A stretch of 64,000 nucleotides of DNA from Hyphomicrobiales bacterium. Its GTDB lineage: Bacteria; Pseudomonadota; Alphaproteobacteria; Rhizobiales; Beijerinckiaceae. Positions 25,875 to 35,255 of the stretch are shown here, one piece after another. The notes below the pieces were generated by a model that searched no databases, had not been told where the DNA came from, and saw only the letters and a program-made list of their open reading frames with translations. Where the stretch lies: assembly GCA_027483945.1 (NCBI GenBank), contig JAIXTM010000018.1, forward strand, positions 310,001-374,000. Direction: 5' to 3'. The translations under genes and the position numbers were made by a program. The stretch's first letter is position 1. Each line of letters opens with the position of its first letter.

Positions 25875-27208
25875 CCGCCGGCTCGAGGCCGGAGACCGCC
25901 CGCCCCATCGAGGCGACGCACCGGCGCGTTCTCGTCATCGCTATCCCGATGATGGTGTCGCATGTCACGACGCCGCTGCTCGGTTTCGTCGACGCTACGG
26001 TCATCGGCCGGCTGGGCGAGGCGCATCTGCTGGGCGCCGTCGCCATCGCGGCGGTGCTGTTCGACTTCCTGTTCTGGGCCTTCTCCGCCCTGCGCATGGG
26101 CACGGCCGGGCTGACCGCCCAGGCTTGGGGCGCCGGCCAGGATTCGGCGCTCGACGCCATCCTGGCCCGGGCGCTGCTATTGGCGCTGGCATGCGGGGTC
26201 GCCCTGGTCGTCCTGCAGAAGCCGATCGCGGCCCTGGCCTGGCCGCTCCTGGGGCCTGGCGAGCGGGTTCTGCCGCCCGCCCAGGTCTATTTCGAGATCC
26301 GGATCTGGTCCGCGCCCTTCGCCTTCGTCAACTACGCCGTCCTCGGCTTCGTTATCGGACGGGGCCGGACCGATCTGGGCCTGATGCTCCAGATCGGCAT
26401 CAACGTCGCCAATATCGTCCTGTCCGTGGCGCTGGTCACGGGTGCGGGCCTGGGCGTTGCCGGCACGGCCATCGGCACGCTCATCGCCGAGATCTGCGGC
26501 GCGGCGGCCGGCCTCGCGGTCGTGGCGCGCCTCGGCGCCAAGCCCTGGCGCGTCGGCGCCCGTGATCTCCTCGACCAGGCCGCGCTCGTCCGGATGATGA
26601 AGCTCAACGGCGACATCGCGATCCGGACGGTGGCGCTGCTCACCGCCTTCACCTTCTTCGCCTCCCAGGGCGCGCGCAGCGGCGACGTCACGCTGGCGGC
26701 CAATGCCGTGCTGATGAACCTCTTCCTCATCACCGGCTACGTGCTGGACGGGTTCGCGACCGCTGCCGAGCAGATGTGCGGCCAGGCCATCGGCGCCCGC
26801 GACGAACGCGGTTTTCGACGGGCGGTCCTGCTGTGCCTGGGCTGGTGTACCGGACTGGGCCTTGCCGCGACGGGCCTCGCGCTGGCAGGCGGCGGGCTGT
26901 TCGTCGACGTGGTCTCCACCCATGAGGGCGTGCGGCAGGCCGCGCGCGACTTCCTGATCTTCGCCGCGCTGACGCCGCTGGTAGGCGCCCTGCCCTTCAC
27001 CTTCGACGGCGTCTTCATCGGCGCCACGTGGTCGCGGGCCATGCGCAATCTGATGCTGGCTGCCCTGGGGGTCTATTTCGCCGTCTGGTGGCTGACACTG
27101 CCCTGGGGCAATGCCGGCCTGTGGACGGCGCTGCTCGCCTTCCTGGCGGCGCGCGGCATCGGGCACGCGGTCGCCTACCCGGTGCTGGCGCGCCGGACGT
27201 TCGGCTGA
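25871..27208 (+). CDS. MATE family efflux transporter (DinF-like)
   Basis: A 445-residue transporter with about 12 membrane helices and the MATE opening IAIPMMVSHVTTPLLGFVDATVIGRLG. FWAFSALRMGTAGLTAQAWGA and GYVLDGFATAAEQMCGQAIGA match the DinF-like branch. Substrates cannot be told from sequence; MATE proteins export cationic compounds in exchange for sodium or protons. The GTG start overlaps the preceding gene by four bases. Confidence 0.92.
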   Translation: MTAGSRPETARPIEATHRRVLVIAIPMMVSHVTTPLLGFVDATVIGRLGEAHLLGAVAIAAVLFDFLFWAFSALRMGTAGLTAQAWGAGQDSALDAILARALLLALACGVALVVLQKPIAALAWPLLGPGERVLPPAQVYFEIRIWSAPFAFVNYAVLGFVIGRGRTDLGLMLQIGINVANIVLSVALVTGAGLGVAGTAIGTLIAEICGAAAGLAVVARLGAKPWRVGARDLLDQAALVRMMKLNGDIAIRTVALLTAFTFFASQGARSGDVTLAANAVLMNLFLITGYVLDGFATAAEQMCGQAIGARDERGFRRAVLLCLGWCTGLGLAATGLALAGGGLFVDVVSTHEGVRQAARDFLIFAALTPLVGALPFTFDGVFIGATWSRAMRNLMLAALGVYFAVWWLTLPWGNAGLWTALLAFLAARGIGHAVAYPVLARRTFG

Positions 27209-27261
27209 AGGACCGGGACGCGTGCCACGCCCCGGCCGCCGGCCTTCGACGATACCGGATT

Positions 27262-27486
27262 TTAGTGGCGCTGGGCCGCGACCTCGCCGTGGGATGCCGC
27301 CTTCATCAGCGGCACGATCTGCCAAACCGCCGACAGGCCGACCAGCGTGTAGATGATCCGGGCGAAGCCGGAGTTCTGGCCGCCGAAAAGGGCCGCCACG
27401 AGATCAAATTGCAGGAGGCCGACCAGGCCCCAATTGATGCCGCCGATGATCACCAGAACGAGGGTGATGATGTTGATCGCCTTCAT
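27262..27486 (-). CDS. DUF378 family membrane protein
   Basis: A 74-residue protein with two membrane helices and the family core IIGGINWGLVGLLQFDLVAALFG, then ARIIYTLVGLSAVWQIVPL. DUF378 proteins are small and uncharacterised. It is a single gene, convergent with the MATE gene. Confidence 0.85.
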   Translation of the reverse strand: MKAINIITLVLVIIGGINWGLVGLLQFDLVAALFGGQNSGFARIIYTLVGLSAVWQIVPLMKAASHGEVAAQRH

Positions 27487-27568
27487 GCGTCTCTCCGTCC
27501 CGCTTGCGCCACATGGCTACGACGGCAACGGCGGCCCGGCGCCATCGTTCCTTGCGCGGCCGAAAAGC

Positions 27569-28651
27569 TCAGTCTGCCGCTAAGCTTAGCGCCTGCCGGC
27601 CGATGACGGGCGCAATGCTGGCCAGTCCTTCGGAGGCGAGCTTGTCGAGCAGGCCCTCCTTGATGCGGCAAGCGATGCCGGGGCCGCGATAGACCATGGC
27701 GCTGTAGAGTTGGACCAGGGTCGCGCCCGCCTCCAGCTTGGCCCAGGCAGCTTCAGCGGAATCGACGCCGCCGACGCCGATGAGCGGGCACGCCCCTTCC
27801 AGCCGCAGCCAGGCCCGGGCGAGGACGCGGGTGGAAAGGCAGAAGACCGGGCGGCCGGACAGGCCTCCCGTCTCGCGGGCTGTGGCCGCTTCCTTCAGGT
27901 CGGCGGGGCGCGAGATCGTCGTGTTGGAGACGATGAGTCCGTCGACGCCGCGGCGGCGCACGACGGCGATGATGCCGTCCAATTCGTCCTCGGACACGTC
28001 CGGCGCGATCTTGAGAAGGACCGGCTTGCGACCGGCTGTATCGGCAGCCGCGTCGCGGGCGGCGATGACGCGCGCCAGGAGATCGTCCAGCGCCGCCTCG
28101 TGCTGCAGATCCCGCAGGCCGGGCGTGTTGGGGGACGAGACGTTGACCGTGAAGTAGGAGGCGACCGCGGCGAAGGCGCGGATTCCGGCGACGTAATCGG
28201 CCGCACGGTCCGCCGCATCCTTATTGGCGCCGATATTGACGCCGACGAGGCCGGGCCGCCCTGTCCGTGCCATCAGGCGCCTGAGGCCGGCCTCATGGCC
28301 CTCGTTGTTGAAGCCGAGGCGGTTGATCACGCCCTCGTCCGCCGGCAGGCGGAAGATGCGCGGGCGAGGATTGCCCGATTGCGGGAGCGGCGTGAGCGTG
28401 CCGACCTCGGCGAAGCCGAAGCCGAGAGACAGGATGGCGTCCGGCACCTCGGCGTTCTTGTCGAAACCGGCGGCGAGGCCGACCGGATTGGGGAAGTCGA
28501 GCCCGAAGGCGCGGACGGCAAGACGCGGATCGTCCGGTGCGGGCCGGCCGGGCGGCTTCATGCGCAGGGCGGCGATCGCCATGCCATGGGCCGTCTCGGG
28601 ATCGAAGGCGTGGAAGAACGGCGTCGCCAGCCGGGCGATCGTGTCGAGCAT
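27569..28651 (-). CDS. pyrD: Dihydroorotate dehydrogenase (quinone), class 2
   Basis: A 360-residue membrane-associated class 2 enzyme that oxidises dihydroorotate and passes electrons to quinone. The N-terminal amphipathic region ([19 protein letters not shown]) is followed by [22 protein letters not shown], and the catalytic Ser loop [14 protein letters not shown]. The FMN phosphate region [20 protein letters not shown] is near the end. The ATG overlaps the stop of the upstream DUF952 gene by one base. Confidence 0.95.
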   Translation of the reverse strand: MLDTIARLATPFFHAFDPETAHGMAIAALRMKPPGRPAPDDPRLAVRAFGLDFPNPVGLAAGFDKNAEVPDAILSLGFGFAEVGTLTPLPQSGNPRPRIFRLPADEGVINRLGFNNEGHEAGLRRLMARTGRPGLVGVNIGANKDAADRAADYVAGIRAFAAVASYFTVNVSSPNTPGLRDLQHEAALDDLLARVIAARDAAADTAGRKPVLLKIAPDVSEDELDGIIAVVRRRGVDGLIVSNTTISRPADLKEAATARETGGLSGRPVFCLSTRVLARAWLRLEGACPLIGVGGVDSAEAAWAKLEAGATLVQLYSAMVYRGPGIACRIKEGLLDKLASEGLASIAPVIGRQALSLAAD

Positions 28652-28992
28652 CAGTCCAGCTCCGGAAGGCGGTGGCGGCCATCGTCGCCGCGCGGCATGG
28701 GGCGCACGAAGCGCGCGGCCGATACGGGTAGCGGGCCGTAGAGATGGGGGAAGAGCGCGCCGCCGCGCGAAGGCTCGTAGACCAGCGCCGGGCCGAGCGC
28801 GGCATCGTCCACGCCGACCACGACGAGGTCGTCCTGTCCGGCAAAATGCTTCGCCACGGTTTCGGCCAGCTGGCCGCGGGTCGAGAAATGGATGAAGCCG
28901 TCGGCGAGGTCGACCGGAGCGCCGGTAAAGACGCCGTCGGCGGCGGCGCGGTCCCACATGCCGCGCGGGCAGACCTTGTAGATGAGAGCCAT
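28651..28992 (-). CDS. DUF952 family protein
   Basis: A 113-residue cytosolic protein starting MALIYKVCP, with the family motifs [16 protein letters not shown] and a late [13 protein letters not shown]952 proteins are small, have an ADP-ribosyltransferase-like fold and no proven role. It is translationally coupled to pyrD (TGATG) and divergent from the S24 regulator. Confidence 0.85.
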   Translation of the reverse strand: MALIYKVCPRGMWDRAAADGVFTGAPVDLADGFIHFSTRGQLAETVAKHFAGQDDLVVVGVDDAALGPALVYEPSRGGALFPHLYGPLPVSAARFVRPMPRGDDGRHRLPELD

Positions 28993-29067
28993 GGCGCCTC
29001 CGCCGGCTTGGTTACGTGGCGGCGAAGAGCGTTTCAAGCGGCGGCTGCAATCGCCCACAAGATAGGA

Positions 29068-29096
29068 TTGCATTTCGTATAAACTGGTTTTATTCC
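29068..29096 (+). promoter_or_regulatory. Candidate promoter of the S24 regulator with overlapping inverted repeat
   Basis: TTGCAT (29068-29073), 17 bases, then TATTCC (29091-29096) form a candidate promoter. An inverted repeat ATAAA-CTGGT-TTTAT at 29079-29093 overlaps the spacer and -10. A LexA-like repressor binding here would shut off its own gene. This is inferred from position and symmetry. Confidence 0.35.
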
Positions 29097-29142
29097 TACA
29101 CCGATCCTCCGCCGATGGTCAGGCGCGGTCAAGGGAATCACC

Positions 29143-29784
29143 ATGCTCACGCATCAACAGGTCTGGGCGGCGCTGGACGGGCTGGCGGAACGCCACGGCC
29201 TCTCACCATCGGGCCTTGCCAAGAAGGCCGGGCTCGACCCGACGACGTTCAACCGGTCCAAGCGCGTCGGCCCGGACGGGCGGCAACGCTGGCCGTCGAC
29301 CGAATCGATCGCCAAGGTCCTGGAGGCGACGAACGACACGATCGACGCCTTCATCGAGCTGATCGGCCAGGCCGGCGGGCGGATGAAGGCTCCGGCCCGG
29401 CGGATCATGCCGCTGATCGGCTTCGCCCAGGCCGGCCGCGGCGGCTTCTTCGACGACGGCGGCTTCCCCGCCGGCACCGGCTGGGACGAGGTGGAGTTCC
29501 CCGGCCGGCTGGACGAGAAGGCCTATGCCATCGAGGTGACCGGCGATTCCATGATGCCGCTCTACCGGGACGGCGACACGATCATCGTCGTGCCAGGCGC
29601 CACCGTCCGGAAGGGCGACCGCGTCGTCGTGCGCACCAAGGAGGGCGAGGTCCTGGCCAAGGAGCTGCGGCGCCAGACGGCCAAGACGATCGAACTGCGC
29701 TCGCTCAACCCGGACCACGAGGACCGGGTGTTCGAGGTCAAGGACCTGGACTGGGTCGCCCGCGTCGTCTGGGCGAGCCAGTAG
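29143..29784 (+). CDS. LexA-like transcriptional regulator (HTH + S24 peptidase)
   Basis: A 213-residue two-domain regulator. Residues 1-75 form an XRE-like helix-turn-helix (LSPSGLAKKAGLDPTTFNRS). Residues 85-213 are an S24 peptidase with the nucleophile Ser136 in TGDSMMPLYRDGD and the general-base Lys173 in VLAKELRR. A cleavage-loop-like Ala97-Gly98 is in GFAQAGRGG. The catalytic residues are intact, so RecA-stimulated self-cleavage is possible in principle. It is not LexA itself: the DNA-binding domain is of the phage-repressor type. It is convergent with lysK (four-base gap). Confidence 0.88.
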   Translation: MLTHQQVWAALDGLAERHGLSPSGLAKKAGLDPTTFNRSKRVGPDGRQRWPSTESIAKVLEATNDTIDAFIELIGQAGGRMKAPARRIMPLIGFAQAGRGGFFDDGGFPAGTGWDEVEFPGRLDEKAYAIEVTGDSMMPLYRDGDTIIVVPGATVRKGDRVVVRTKEGEVLAKELRRQTAKTIELRSLNPDHEDRVFEVKDLDWVARVVWASQ

Positions 29785-29788
29785 CGGA

Positions 29789-31504
29789 TCAGGACGCCTT
29801 GCGGGCGTCCATGAAGCGGGCATGGTCGGCGATGAGTTCGCCGGCCAGCGCCCGCGCGATCAGCGCCCGCGTGTTGGCGATCCCGTAGATGGCGGCGAAC
29901 GAGCCGAAGCGCGGCCCCTGATCCTCGCCGAAGAGCACCTGGTAGACCGCCTTCCACCATTCCCCCGACACGCCGGGCCGCTCCGGCGTCGCGCCCTTGG
30001 CGTTGAGGTTCTGGTAGCGGGGCACGGTTCGCGCCACGTCGAGCGCCGCGTCCTGCACCATTTCCGGCGTCGCGTCGGGAGCCAGCGCCGCCAGCGCCTC
30101 GCTCACCCGCTCCAGGGCGCCGCGCTCGGTCTCGTCCGGTGCGCGATAGGTCTTGGCCGGCTTCACGAAGTCCCGGAAATAGGCGATCGCATATCCCACC
30201 ATCGCGTCGAGCCGCGGATGGGTCTGCGGCGAGATGCCGGGCGCGTAGCGCCGCAAGAAACCCCACAGAACCGCCTTGTCCTCGGAATTGGCCACGGCCA
30301 CGAGGTTGAGCAGCATGGAGAGGGAGACGCTCGTTCCCGTCTCCGCGCCCGCCTGCGCCACCCGCTCCGGCGCCGGCGGATCGCCGGCATGGATGTGCCA
30401 GACCGGGTTGGACAGGCGCTGCCTGCCGTCCTGGCGGGTATAGCCGTCCAGGAACTGGACGTAGTCGTCGACCTGCCGCGGGATGACGTCGAAATGCAGG
30501 CGCTTGGCCTCGCGCGGCTTGTTGTACATGAACAGCGCGAGGCTCTCCGGGCTGCCATAGCTCAGCCATTGCTCGATGGTCAGCCCGTTGCCCTTGGACT
30601 TGGAAATCTTCTGGCCGTTCTCGTCGAGGAACAGCTCGTAATTGAAGCCCTCGGGCGGCACCGCGTCGAGCGCCCGCGCGATCTGGCCAGACAGTTTCAC
30701 CGAATCGATCAGGTCCTTGCCGGCCATCTCGTAGTCGATGCCGAGCGCGACCCAGCGCATCGCCCAGTCGGGCTTCCACTGGAGCTTGGCATGGCCGCCG
30801 GTCACCGGCGTCTCGAACCGCTCGCCCGTATCGGGGTCCCTCCAGACGATCGTGCCCGATGCGGGGCGCGTCTCGTCGATCGGCACCTGCATCACGATGC
30901 CGGTCTTCGGATGGATCGGCAGGAAAGGCGAATAGCTGCGCGCGCGCTCCTCGCGCAGGCTCGGCAGCATGACGGCCATGATGGCCTCGTAGCGCTCGAG
31001 CATGAGCCGCAGCGTGTCGTCGAACCGCCCGGCCCTGTAGCACTGCGTGGAGGACATGAACTCGTAGTCGAAGCCGAACGCGTCGAGGAACGCACGCAGC
31101 CGCGCGTTGTTGTGGGCGCCGAAACTGTCGTGGGTGCCGAACGGATCGGGCACCTGCGTCAGCGGCTTGCCCAGATGCCGCGCCATCATCTCCTTGTTCG
31201 GCACGTTGTCCGGCACCTTGCGCAAGCCGTCCATGTCGTCGGAGAAGGCGATCAGCCGGGTCGGGATCGTGTCGCCCGTCAACAGGCGAAAGGCGCGGCG
31301 GACCATGGAGGTGCGCGCCACCTCGCCGAACGTGCCGATATGCGGCAGGCCGGACGGGCCGTAGCCGGTCTCGAAGATCGCGCTCGTCCTGCCCGATTTC
31401 TGCAGCCGCGCCACCACTTTCCGGGCCTCCTCGAAGGGCCAGGCATTGGCGGTCTGGGCGATGTCGCGCAGGTCCGCGGCATCGGCGGCGGCGTCGGAAA
31501 CCAT
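29789..31504 (-). CDS. lysK: Lysyl-tRNA synthetase, class I
   Basis: A 571-residue class I lysyl-tRNA synthetase, the archaeal-type enzyme used by most alphaproteobacteria instead of the class II LysS. The HIGH-like motif is [13 protein letters not shown] and the KMSKS-like motif is [27 protein letters not shown] and [15 protein letters not shown] are family signatures. The ATG giving [12 protein letters not shown] is preferred over a TTG 33 bases upstream. Confidence 0.95.
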   Translation of the reverse strand: MVSDAAADAADLRDIAQTANAWPFEEARKVVARLQKSGRTSAIFETGYGPSGLPHIGTFGEVARTSMVRRAFRLLTGDTIPTRLIAFSDDMDGLRKVPDNVPNKEMMARHLGKPLTQVPDPFGTHDSFGAHNNARLRAFLDAFGFDYEFMSSTQCYRAGRFDDTLRLMLERYEAIMAVMLPSLREERARSYSPFLPIHPKTGIVMQVPIDETRPASGTIVWRDPDTGERFETPVTGGHAKLQWKPDWAMRWVALGIDYEMAGKDLIDSVKLSGQIARALDAVPPEGFNYELFLDENGQKISKSKGNGLTIEQWLSYGSPESLALFMYNKPREAKRLHFDVIPRQVDDYVQFLDGYTRQDGRQRLSNPVWHIHAGDPPAPERVAQAGAETGTSVSLSMLLNLVAVANSEDKAVLWGFLRRYAPGISPQTHPRLDAMVGYAIAYFRDFVKPAKTYRAPDETERGALERVSEALAALAPDATPEMVQDAALDVARTVPRYQNLNAKGATPERPGVSGEWWKAVYQVLFGEDQGPRFGSFAAIYGIANTRALIARALAGELIADHARFMDARKAS

Positions 31505-31605
31505 GGTTCTGTCGTCCTCGAGGAAGTCTTGCGGCAAGCGCCTGCCAAAGGCGGCGCACCGTAGAAAGACGGCGGCGGGAAATCAACGTGAAGCCGGCCT
31601 CCGGA

Positions 31606-32499
31606 TCAGTAGAAGCTGACCGGAAAGAACCGCAGGTAAAGCTGCGTATAGACCCCGCGCTCCGCCAGGACGCCGAGGGCGTAATCCAGCGAGCGGCGCA
31701 GGGCCTCGTCCTCCTGGCGCAGCACGAAGCCGACGCCCTCGCCGAAGAAGCGGGTGTCGAGATACGGCCCGCCGACGAAGCGGCAGCAATCGCGCGCCTC
31801 CGGCCCGGCGAGCCAGAGCGAGATGCCGAGCCCGTCGCCGAAGGCCAGGTCGGCCTCGCCGGCGCGGATCGCGCCGGTCAAGGCGGCGAAGGACATGCGC
31901 GGTTCCAGCACCGCGCCGGGGAAGTAGGCGGCGAGATAGGCTTCGTGCGCCGTGCCGCCGAGGACGGCGATGCGCTTGCCGGCAAGGCCTTCCGCAGTCA
32001 GCGGCGGCGGCTCCCGATCCTTCCGGCCGAGGAAGCGCGCCGGCGTCTTGTGGTACGGCGCCGTCACCGAGAAACGGCTGCGCAGGTCCGCGCTGATCGG
32101 CACGGCGGCGGCCACGGCATCGCCGCGCCCTTCCGACAGGGCGTCCAGCAGCGTGTCGAAACGGCGGGACTGGACGGTGCAGACCACGTCCAGCACCTCG
32201 CAGGCGGCCCGGGCGAGTTCCACAGCGAAGCCCGTGGGGACGCCGTCCGGCCCGTTGAAATGGAGGGGCGGATAATCGTCGTCGGTGAGGAAGCGGATCA
32301 CGCGCTGGCCGCCGACGCGCGGACGTTCGGGACGCGTGCGCGGATCCCAGAAATTCGGCACCGGAACGGAAAGCGCAGGCGGGTTGGCCACGCCCGGCGC
32401 GGTCTGGGCATGGGCGCGCCACGAACCCGCCGCAAGCAGCGCCAGGAGGACAAGGCAGGCGAGGCTCGCCAGACGGCGGCTTGCGGCGGCGGGGTTCAT
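31606..32499 (-). CDS. Periplasmic solute-binding protein (amino-acid ABC type)
   Basis: A 297-residue periplasmic binding protein of the SBP family 3 type. It has a signal peptide (LACLVLLALLAAGSW, cut near AHA) and then VIRFLTDDDYPPLHFNGPDG, GDAVAAAVPISADLRSRFSVT and LTAEGLAGKRIAVLGGTAHE. A Cys pair (DCCRF) is unusual for the family. No permease or ATPase gene lies next to it, so it is either an orphan subunit or a partner of a distant transporter. Its start overlaps nothing but is close to the divergent glycosyltransferase. Confidence 0.85.
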   Translation of the reverse strand: MNPAAASRRLASLACLVLLALLAAGSWRAHAQTAPGVANPPALSVPVPNFWDPRTRPERPRVGGQRVIRFLTDDDYPPLHFNGPDGVPTGFAVELARAACEVLDVVCTVQSRRFDTLLDALSEGRGDAVAAAVPISADLRSRFSVTAPYHKTPARFLGRKDREPPPLTAEGLAGKRIAVLGGTAHEAYLAAYFPGAVLEPRMSFAALTGAIRAGEADLAFGDGLGISLWLAGPEARDCCRFVGGPYLDTRFFGEGVGFVLRQEDEALRRSLDYALGVLAERGVYTQLYLRFFPVSFY

Positions 32500-32543
32500 G
32501 GTGCCCAATGTCCGGTGGGACGGGGGAGTTTCCGACTAGCGCG

Positions 32544-34469
32544 ATGGGCGGCTCAAGTCGAGAGAGCGGCGGATTTCCGCACGGCATGGGCGGCGATGGC
32601 GCGCGTGACCTCGCGCCGCCCCCGGAAATCTCCTTTCTGATGGCACAGGGCGTGCCGGCCTCGCAATTGATGCTGGCGACGCGCCGGGCGCAGGACTGGG
32701 GCGTTGGCGCGGAAGCCGCCCTGATTGGCCTTGGCATCCTGGACGAGGAAGCCTTCTACCGCGCCCTCGCCGCACATCTGGGCGTTCCCTATGCCCGACG
32801 CGACCCGCGCCCGTTGCCTGGAACGCGCCTCGGCGACGCGGTGGCCACCGGAATCCTACGGGTGGAGGGCGCAGGGCCGGGGCGCCGCTACGCCCTCGCC
32901 CCGGCGGGCATGGGATTGCGGCGCCTGATCGAGCGGCCCGGCCGCGTCCTGCCATCGGTGGTGATCGTGACGCCGACGCGCCTGCGGACGATGGCGCGGG
33001 GAGCCGATGCGGGTGGCGTCGCGCACCGCGCCTCCCACGACCTGGCCGATGCCGAGCCGGACTTCTCCATCCGCGATGCGCCGCCGCCCGCGGCCATCGT
33101 CCTTGCCATGGCCGCCCTGCCCTGCGCGGCCCTGGCCGCGGGACTGGCGCCGGCCGCGGTCGGCGCGGCCATCATGGCGCTCGCCAGCCTGCCGTTCCTC
33201 ACGCTGGTGCTGTTGCGCCTCGCAGCGGCAGCCGAGCCCTTCCGGCCGAACCTACCGCTCGCTTTCGCCTTCGGCCTGCGCGACCGGGACCTGCCGCGCT
33301 ACACGGTGCTCGTCCCCCTCTACCGCGAGGCGGCGATCCTGCCCCAGACCCTGCGGGCCATGCGCTCGCTTAATTACCCGCCCGCCCGTCTGGAGGTGAA
33401 ATTCCTGGTCGAGGCGGACGACGCGGAGACGCAGCAGGCCTTCGCGGCGCTGGAACTGCCGCCCCAGGCCGAGATCGTCGTCGTGCCGGACGGCCAGCCG
33501 CGCACGAAGCCCCGGGCCCTCAACGCCGCGCTCGAAGAAGCGACAGGCCAGCTTGTGGTCGTCTACGACGCCGAGGACGTGCCCGACCCGCTGCAACTAC
33601 GCTTCGCGGCGGCTTTGTTCCACACGCTGCCGGCGGACGTCGCCTGCCTCCAGGGCCGCCTCGTCATCGACAATACGGAGGACAGCTGGCTGACCCGGAT
33701 GTTCACCGTGGAATATGCCCAGCTCTTCGACGTGTTGAACCCCTTCCTGGCGCAGCACCGGCTGCCCGTGCCGCTCGGCGGGACCTCCACGCATTTCCGC
33801 ATGGAGGCGCTGCGCCGCGCCGGCGGATGGGACGCCTGGAACGTCACCGAGGACGCCGATCTGGGCCTCAGGCTCTCGACGCTTGGTTACCGGACGGCCG
33901 ACCTGCCGAGCGCCACGGTCGAGGAGGCGCCATCGACGCTGGGCCGATGGCTCGGTCAACGCACCCGCTGGTTCAAGGGCTGGGCGCAGGTCGCCATCAC
34001 GTTCTGGCGGGCTCCCCGGCGGCGGATCGCCGGCATGGGCGTGACCCGCTGGCTGGCGGGCCACATGCTGATCCTGGGCACGCTCGCCTCGGCCGCAGGC
34101 TTCCCGCTCTTCACCCTGGTCGCGATCGCGAACCTTGTCGGGACGTTCCAAACGCCGCCCTCATCCTGGCTCGGCAGCAGCGTCGCGGGCTATTTCGCCG
34201 TGCTGTTCGGGTCTGGCTTCGCCGCGATGGTCGTGCCGGCCTGGACAGCGATGCGCCGGCGGCGGCTTTCGATCCCGCTGCGCCACCTCGCATTGCTGCC
34301 GGTCTATTATCTCCTGATGTCCTGGGCGGCCTGGCGCGGCCTGTTCGAACTCGCCCATGCGCCGACGCGCTGGAACAAGACCGAGCACGGCCTGGCTCGC
34401 AGCTCCCGCACGGGAGCGCTCACGATAAGGCCAGAAGGTCCTTCGCCACCGCCTCCGGCGGACGCTTGA
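32544..34469 (+). CDS. GT2 glycosyltransferase with N-terminal GspE/MshE-like domain
   Basis: A membrane glycosyltransferase of about 641 residues. The first ~100 residues (GVGAEAALIGLGILDEEAFYRALAAHLG) resemble the T2SSE_N/MshEN fold. Two membrane helices follow (around 190-245), then a processive-type GT2 domain with LVEADDAE, VVYDAEDVPDP, TEDADLGLRL and QRTRWFKGW (the QxxRW site). At least four C-terminal helices complete it. Product unknown; a beta-glycan is likely. The start is uncertain (ATGs at 32544 and 32586). Its 3' end overlaps the SCO gene by 50 bases on the other strand. Confidence 0.88.
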   Translation: MGGSSRESGGFPHGMGGDGARDLAPPPEISFLMAQGVPASQLMLATRRAQDWGVGAEAALIGLGILDEEAFYRALAAHLGVPYARRDPRPLPGTRLGDAVATGILRVEGAGPGRRYALAPAGMGLRRLIERPGRVLPSVVIVTPTRLRTMARGADAGGVAHRASHDLADAEPDFSIRDAPPPAAIVLAMAALPCAALAAGLAPAAVGAAIMALASLPFLTLVLLRLAAAAEPFRPNLPLAFAFGLRDRDLPRYTVLVPLYREAAILPQTLRAMRSLNYPPARLEVKFLVEADDAETQQAFAALELPPQAEIVVVPDGQPRTKPRALNAALEEATGQLVVVYDAEDVPDPLQLRFAAALFHTLPADVACLQGRLVIDNTEDSWLTRMFTVEYAQLFDVLNPFLAQHRLPVPLGGTSTHFRMEALRRAGGWDAWNVTEDADLGLRLSTLGYRTADLPSATVEEAPSTLGRWLGQRTRWFKGWAQVAITFWRAPRRRIAGMGVTRWLAGHMLILGTLASAAGFPLFTLVAIANLVGTFQTPPSSWLGSSVAGYFAVLFGSGFAAMVVPAWTAMRRRRLSIPLRHLALLPVYYLLMSWAAWRGLFELAHAPTRWNKTEHGLARSSRTGALTIRPEGPSPPPPADA

Positions 34470-35004
34470 CGTCGATCGTGCGCAGGAAGCGGCCCTTGCC
34501 GTCCATCACGTAGACCGACGAGGTGTGGTCCATCGTGTAGCCGCCGTCCTTGAGCGGAACGCGGGTGGCGAGGGCCTTGTAGGCGCGGACCGTCGCCTTC
34601 ACCGCCTCGTCCGATCCGGTCAGGCCGACAATGCGCGGATCGAAACTCTGAAGATATTGCTTGAGCACCTCCGGCGTGTCCCGCTCCGGGTCGACGCTGA
34701 TGAAGAGCGCCCGCAGGTCCTTGCCGCGGTCGCCGGTGGCCCGCAGCGCCTCCGACAGCTCGAACAGGGTGGTCGGGCAGATTTCGGGGCAATGGGTGAA
34801 GCCGAAAAAGACCAGGAACGGCTTGCCGGCCACGTCCCGCTCGGTGAAGGCCTTGCCATCCTGGGAGACGAGGCTGAACGGTCCGCCGATCGTGACGAGC
34901 GTGGATTGCTGGCCCTGCGGCGCGGCGAAGGTGAGGATCGCGGCCACGGCCAGCGCGCCGAGGCCGGCCAGGGCCGCAAGGCCCGGAAGCAGGAAGCGTC
35001 TCAC
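34420..35004 (-). CDS. SCO1/SenC/PrrC family protein
   Basis: A 194-residue SCO protein with an N-terminal membrane anchor (LAALAGLGALAVAAILTFA) and a periplasmic thioredoxin-like domain. The copper/redox site is complete: Cys72 and Cys76 in FGFTHCPEICPTTL and His160 in YTMDHTSSV. SCO proteins help load copper into the CuA site of cytochrome oxidase or act as thiol-disulfide reductases. GTG start. The small membrane gene at 35024 precedes it in the same direction. Confidence 0.93.
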   Translation of the reverse strand: MRRFLLPGLAALAGLGALAVAAILTFAAPQGQQSTLVTIGGPFSLVSQDGKAFTERDVAGKPFLVFFGFTHCPEICPTTLFELSEALRATGDRGKDLRALFISVDPERDTPEVLKQYLQSFDPRIVGLTGSDEAVKATVRAYKALATRVPLKDGGYTMDHTSSVYVMDGKGRFLRTIDVKRPPEAVAKDLLALS

Positions 35005-35023
35005 GTCTTGTCGTCCCCGAGAG

Positions 35024-35209
35024 CTACATGCACCAGGCGATGGCCGCGGACATCAGGTCCGCGAAGATGCTCTCGCCATGGCGCGTCCACATCAGCGCCC
35101 CTGCCCCCAGCAGGCCGCCGAGACCCAGCAGCGTCAAGCCGCGCGCGACCCAGCGGCCCCGCCCGTCGGGCTGGCCATCCGTGCCGCTGATTGGCGTGGC
35201 TGCCGTCAT
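35024..35209 (-). CDS. Small membrane protein upstream of the SCO gene
   Basis: A 61-residue protein with a Gly/Arg-rich cytoplasmic start, one membrane helix (LTLLGLGGLLGAGALMW) and a short tail ending IAWCM. It lies 19 bases before the SCO gene on the same strand, so cotranscription is likely. No family is recognised. The single Cys near the C-terminus would face the periplasm if the helix is oriented N-in. Confidence 0.5.
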   Translation of the reverse strand: MTAATPISGTDGQPDGRGRWVARGLTLLGLGGLLGAGALMWTRHGESIFADLMSAAIAWCM

Positions 35210-35255
35210 GCGTGGCAGGATAAGCGCTCCCGTGCGCGAACGCCAATGCCAAAGG

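Noticed and set aside
27208-27262. Hairpin between the MATE and DUF378 genes as a terminator
   Set aside because: GC-rich pairing is possible but irregular and lacks a T tract in either direction.
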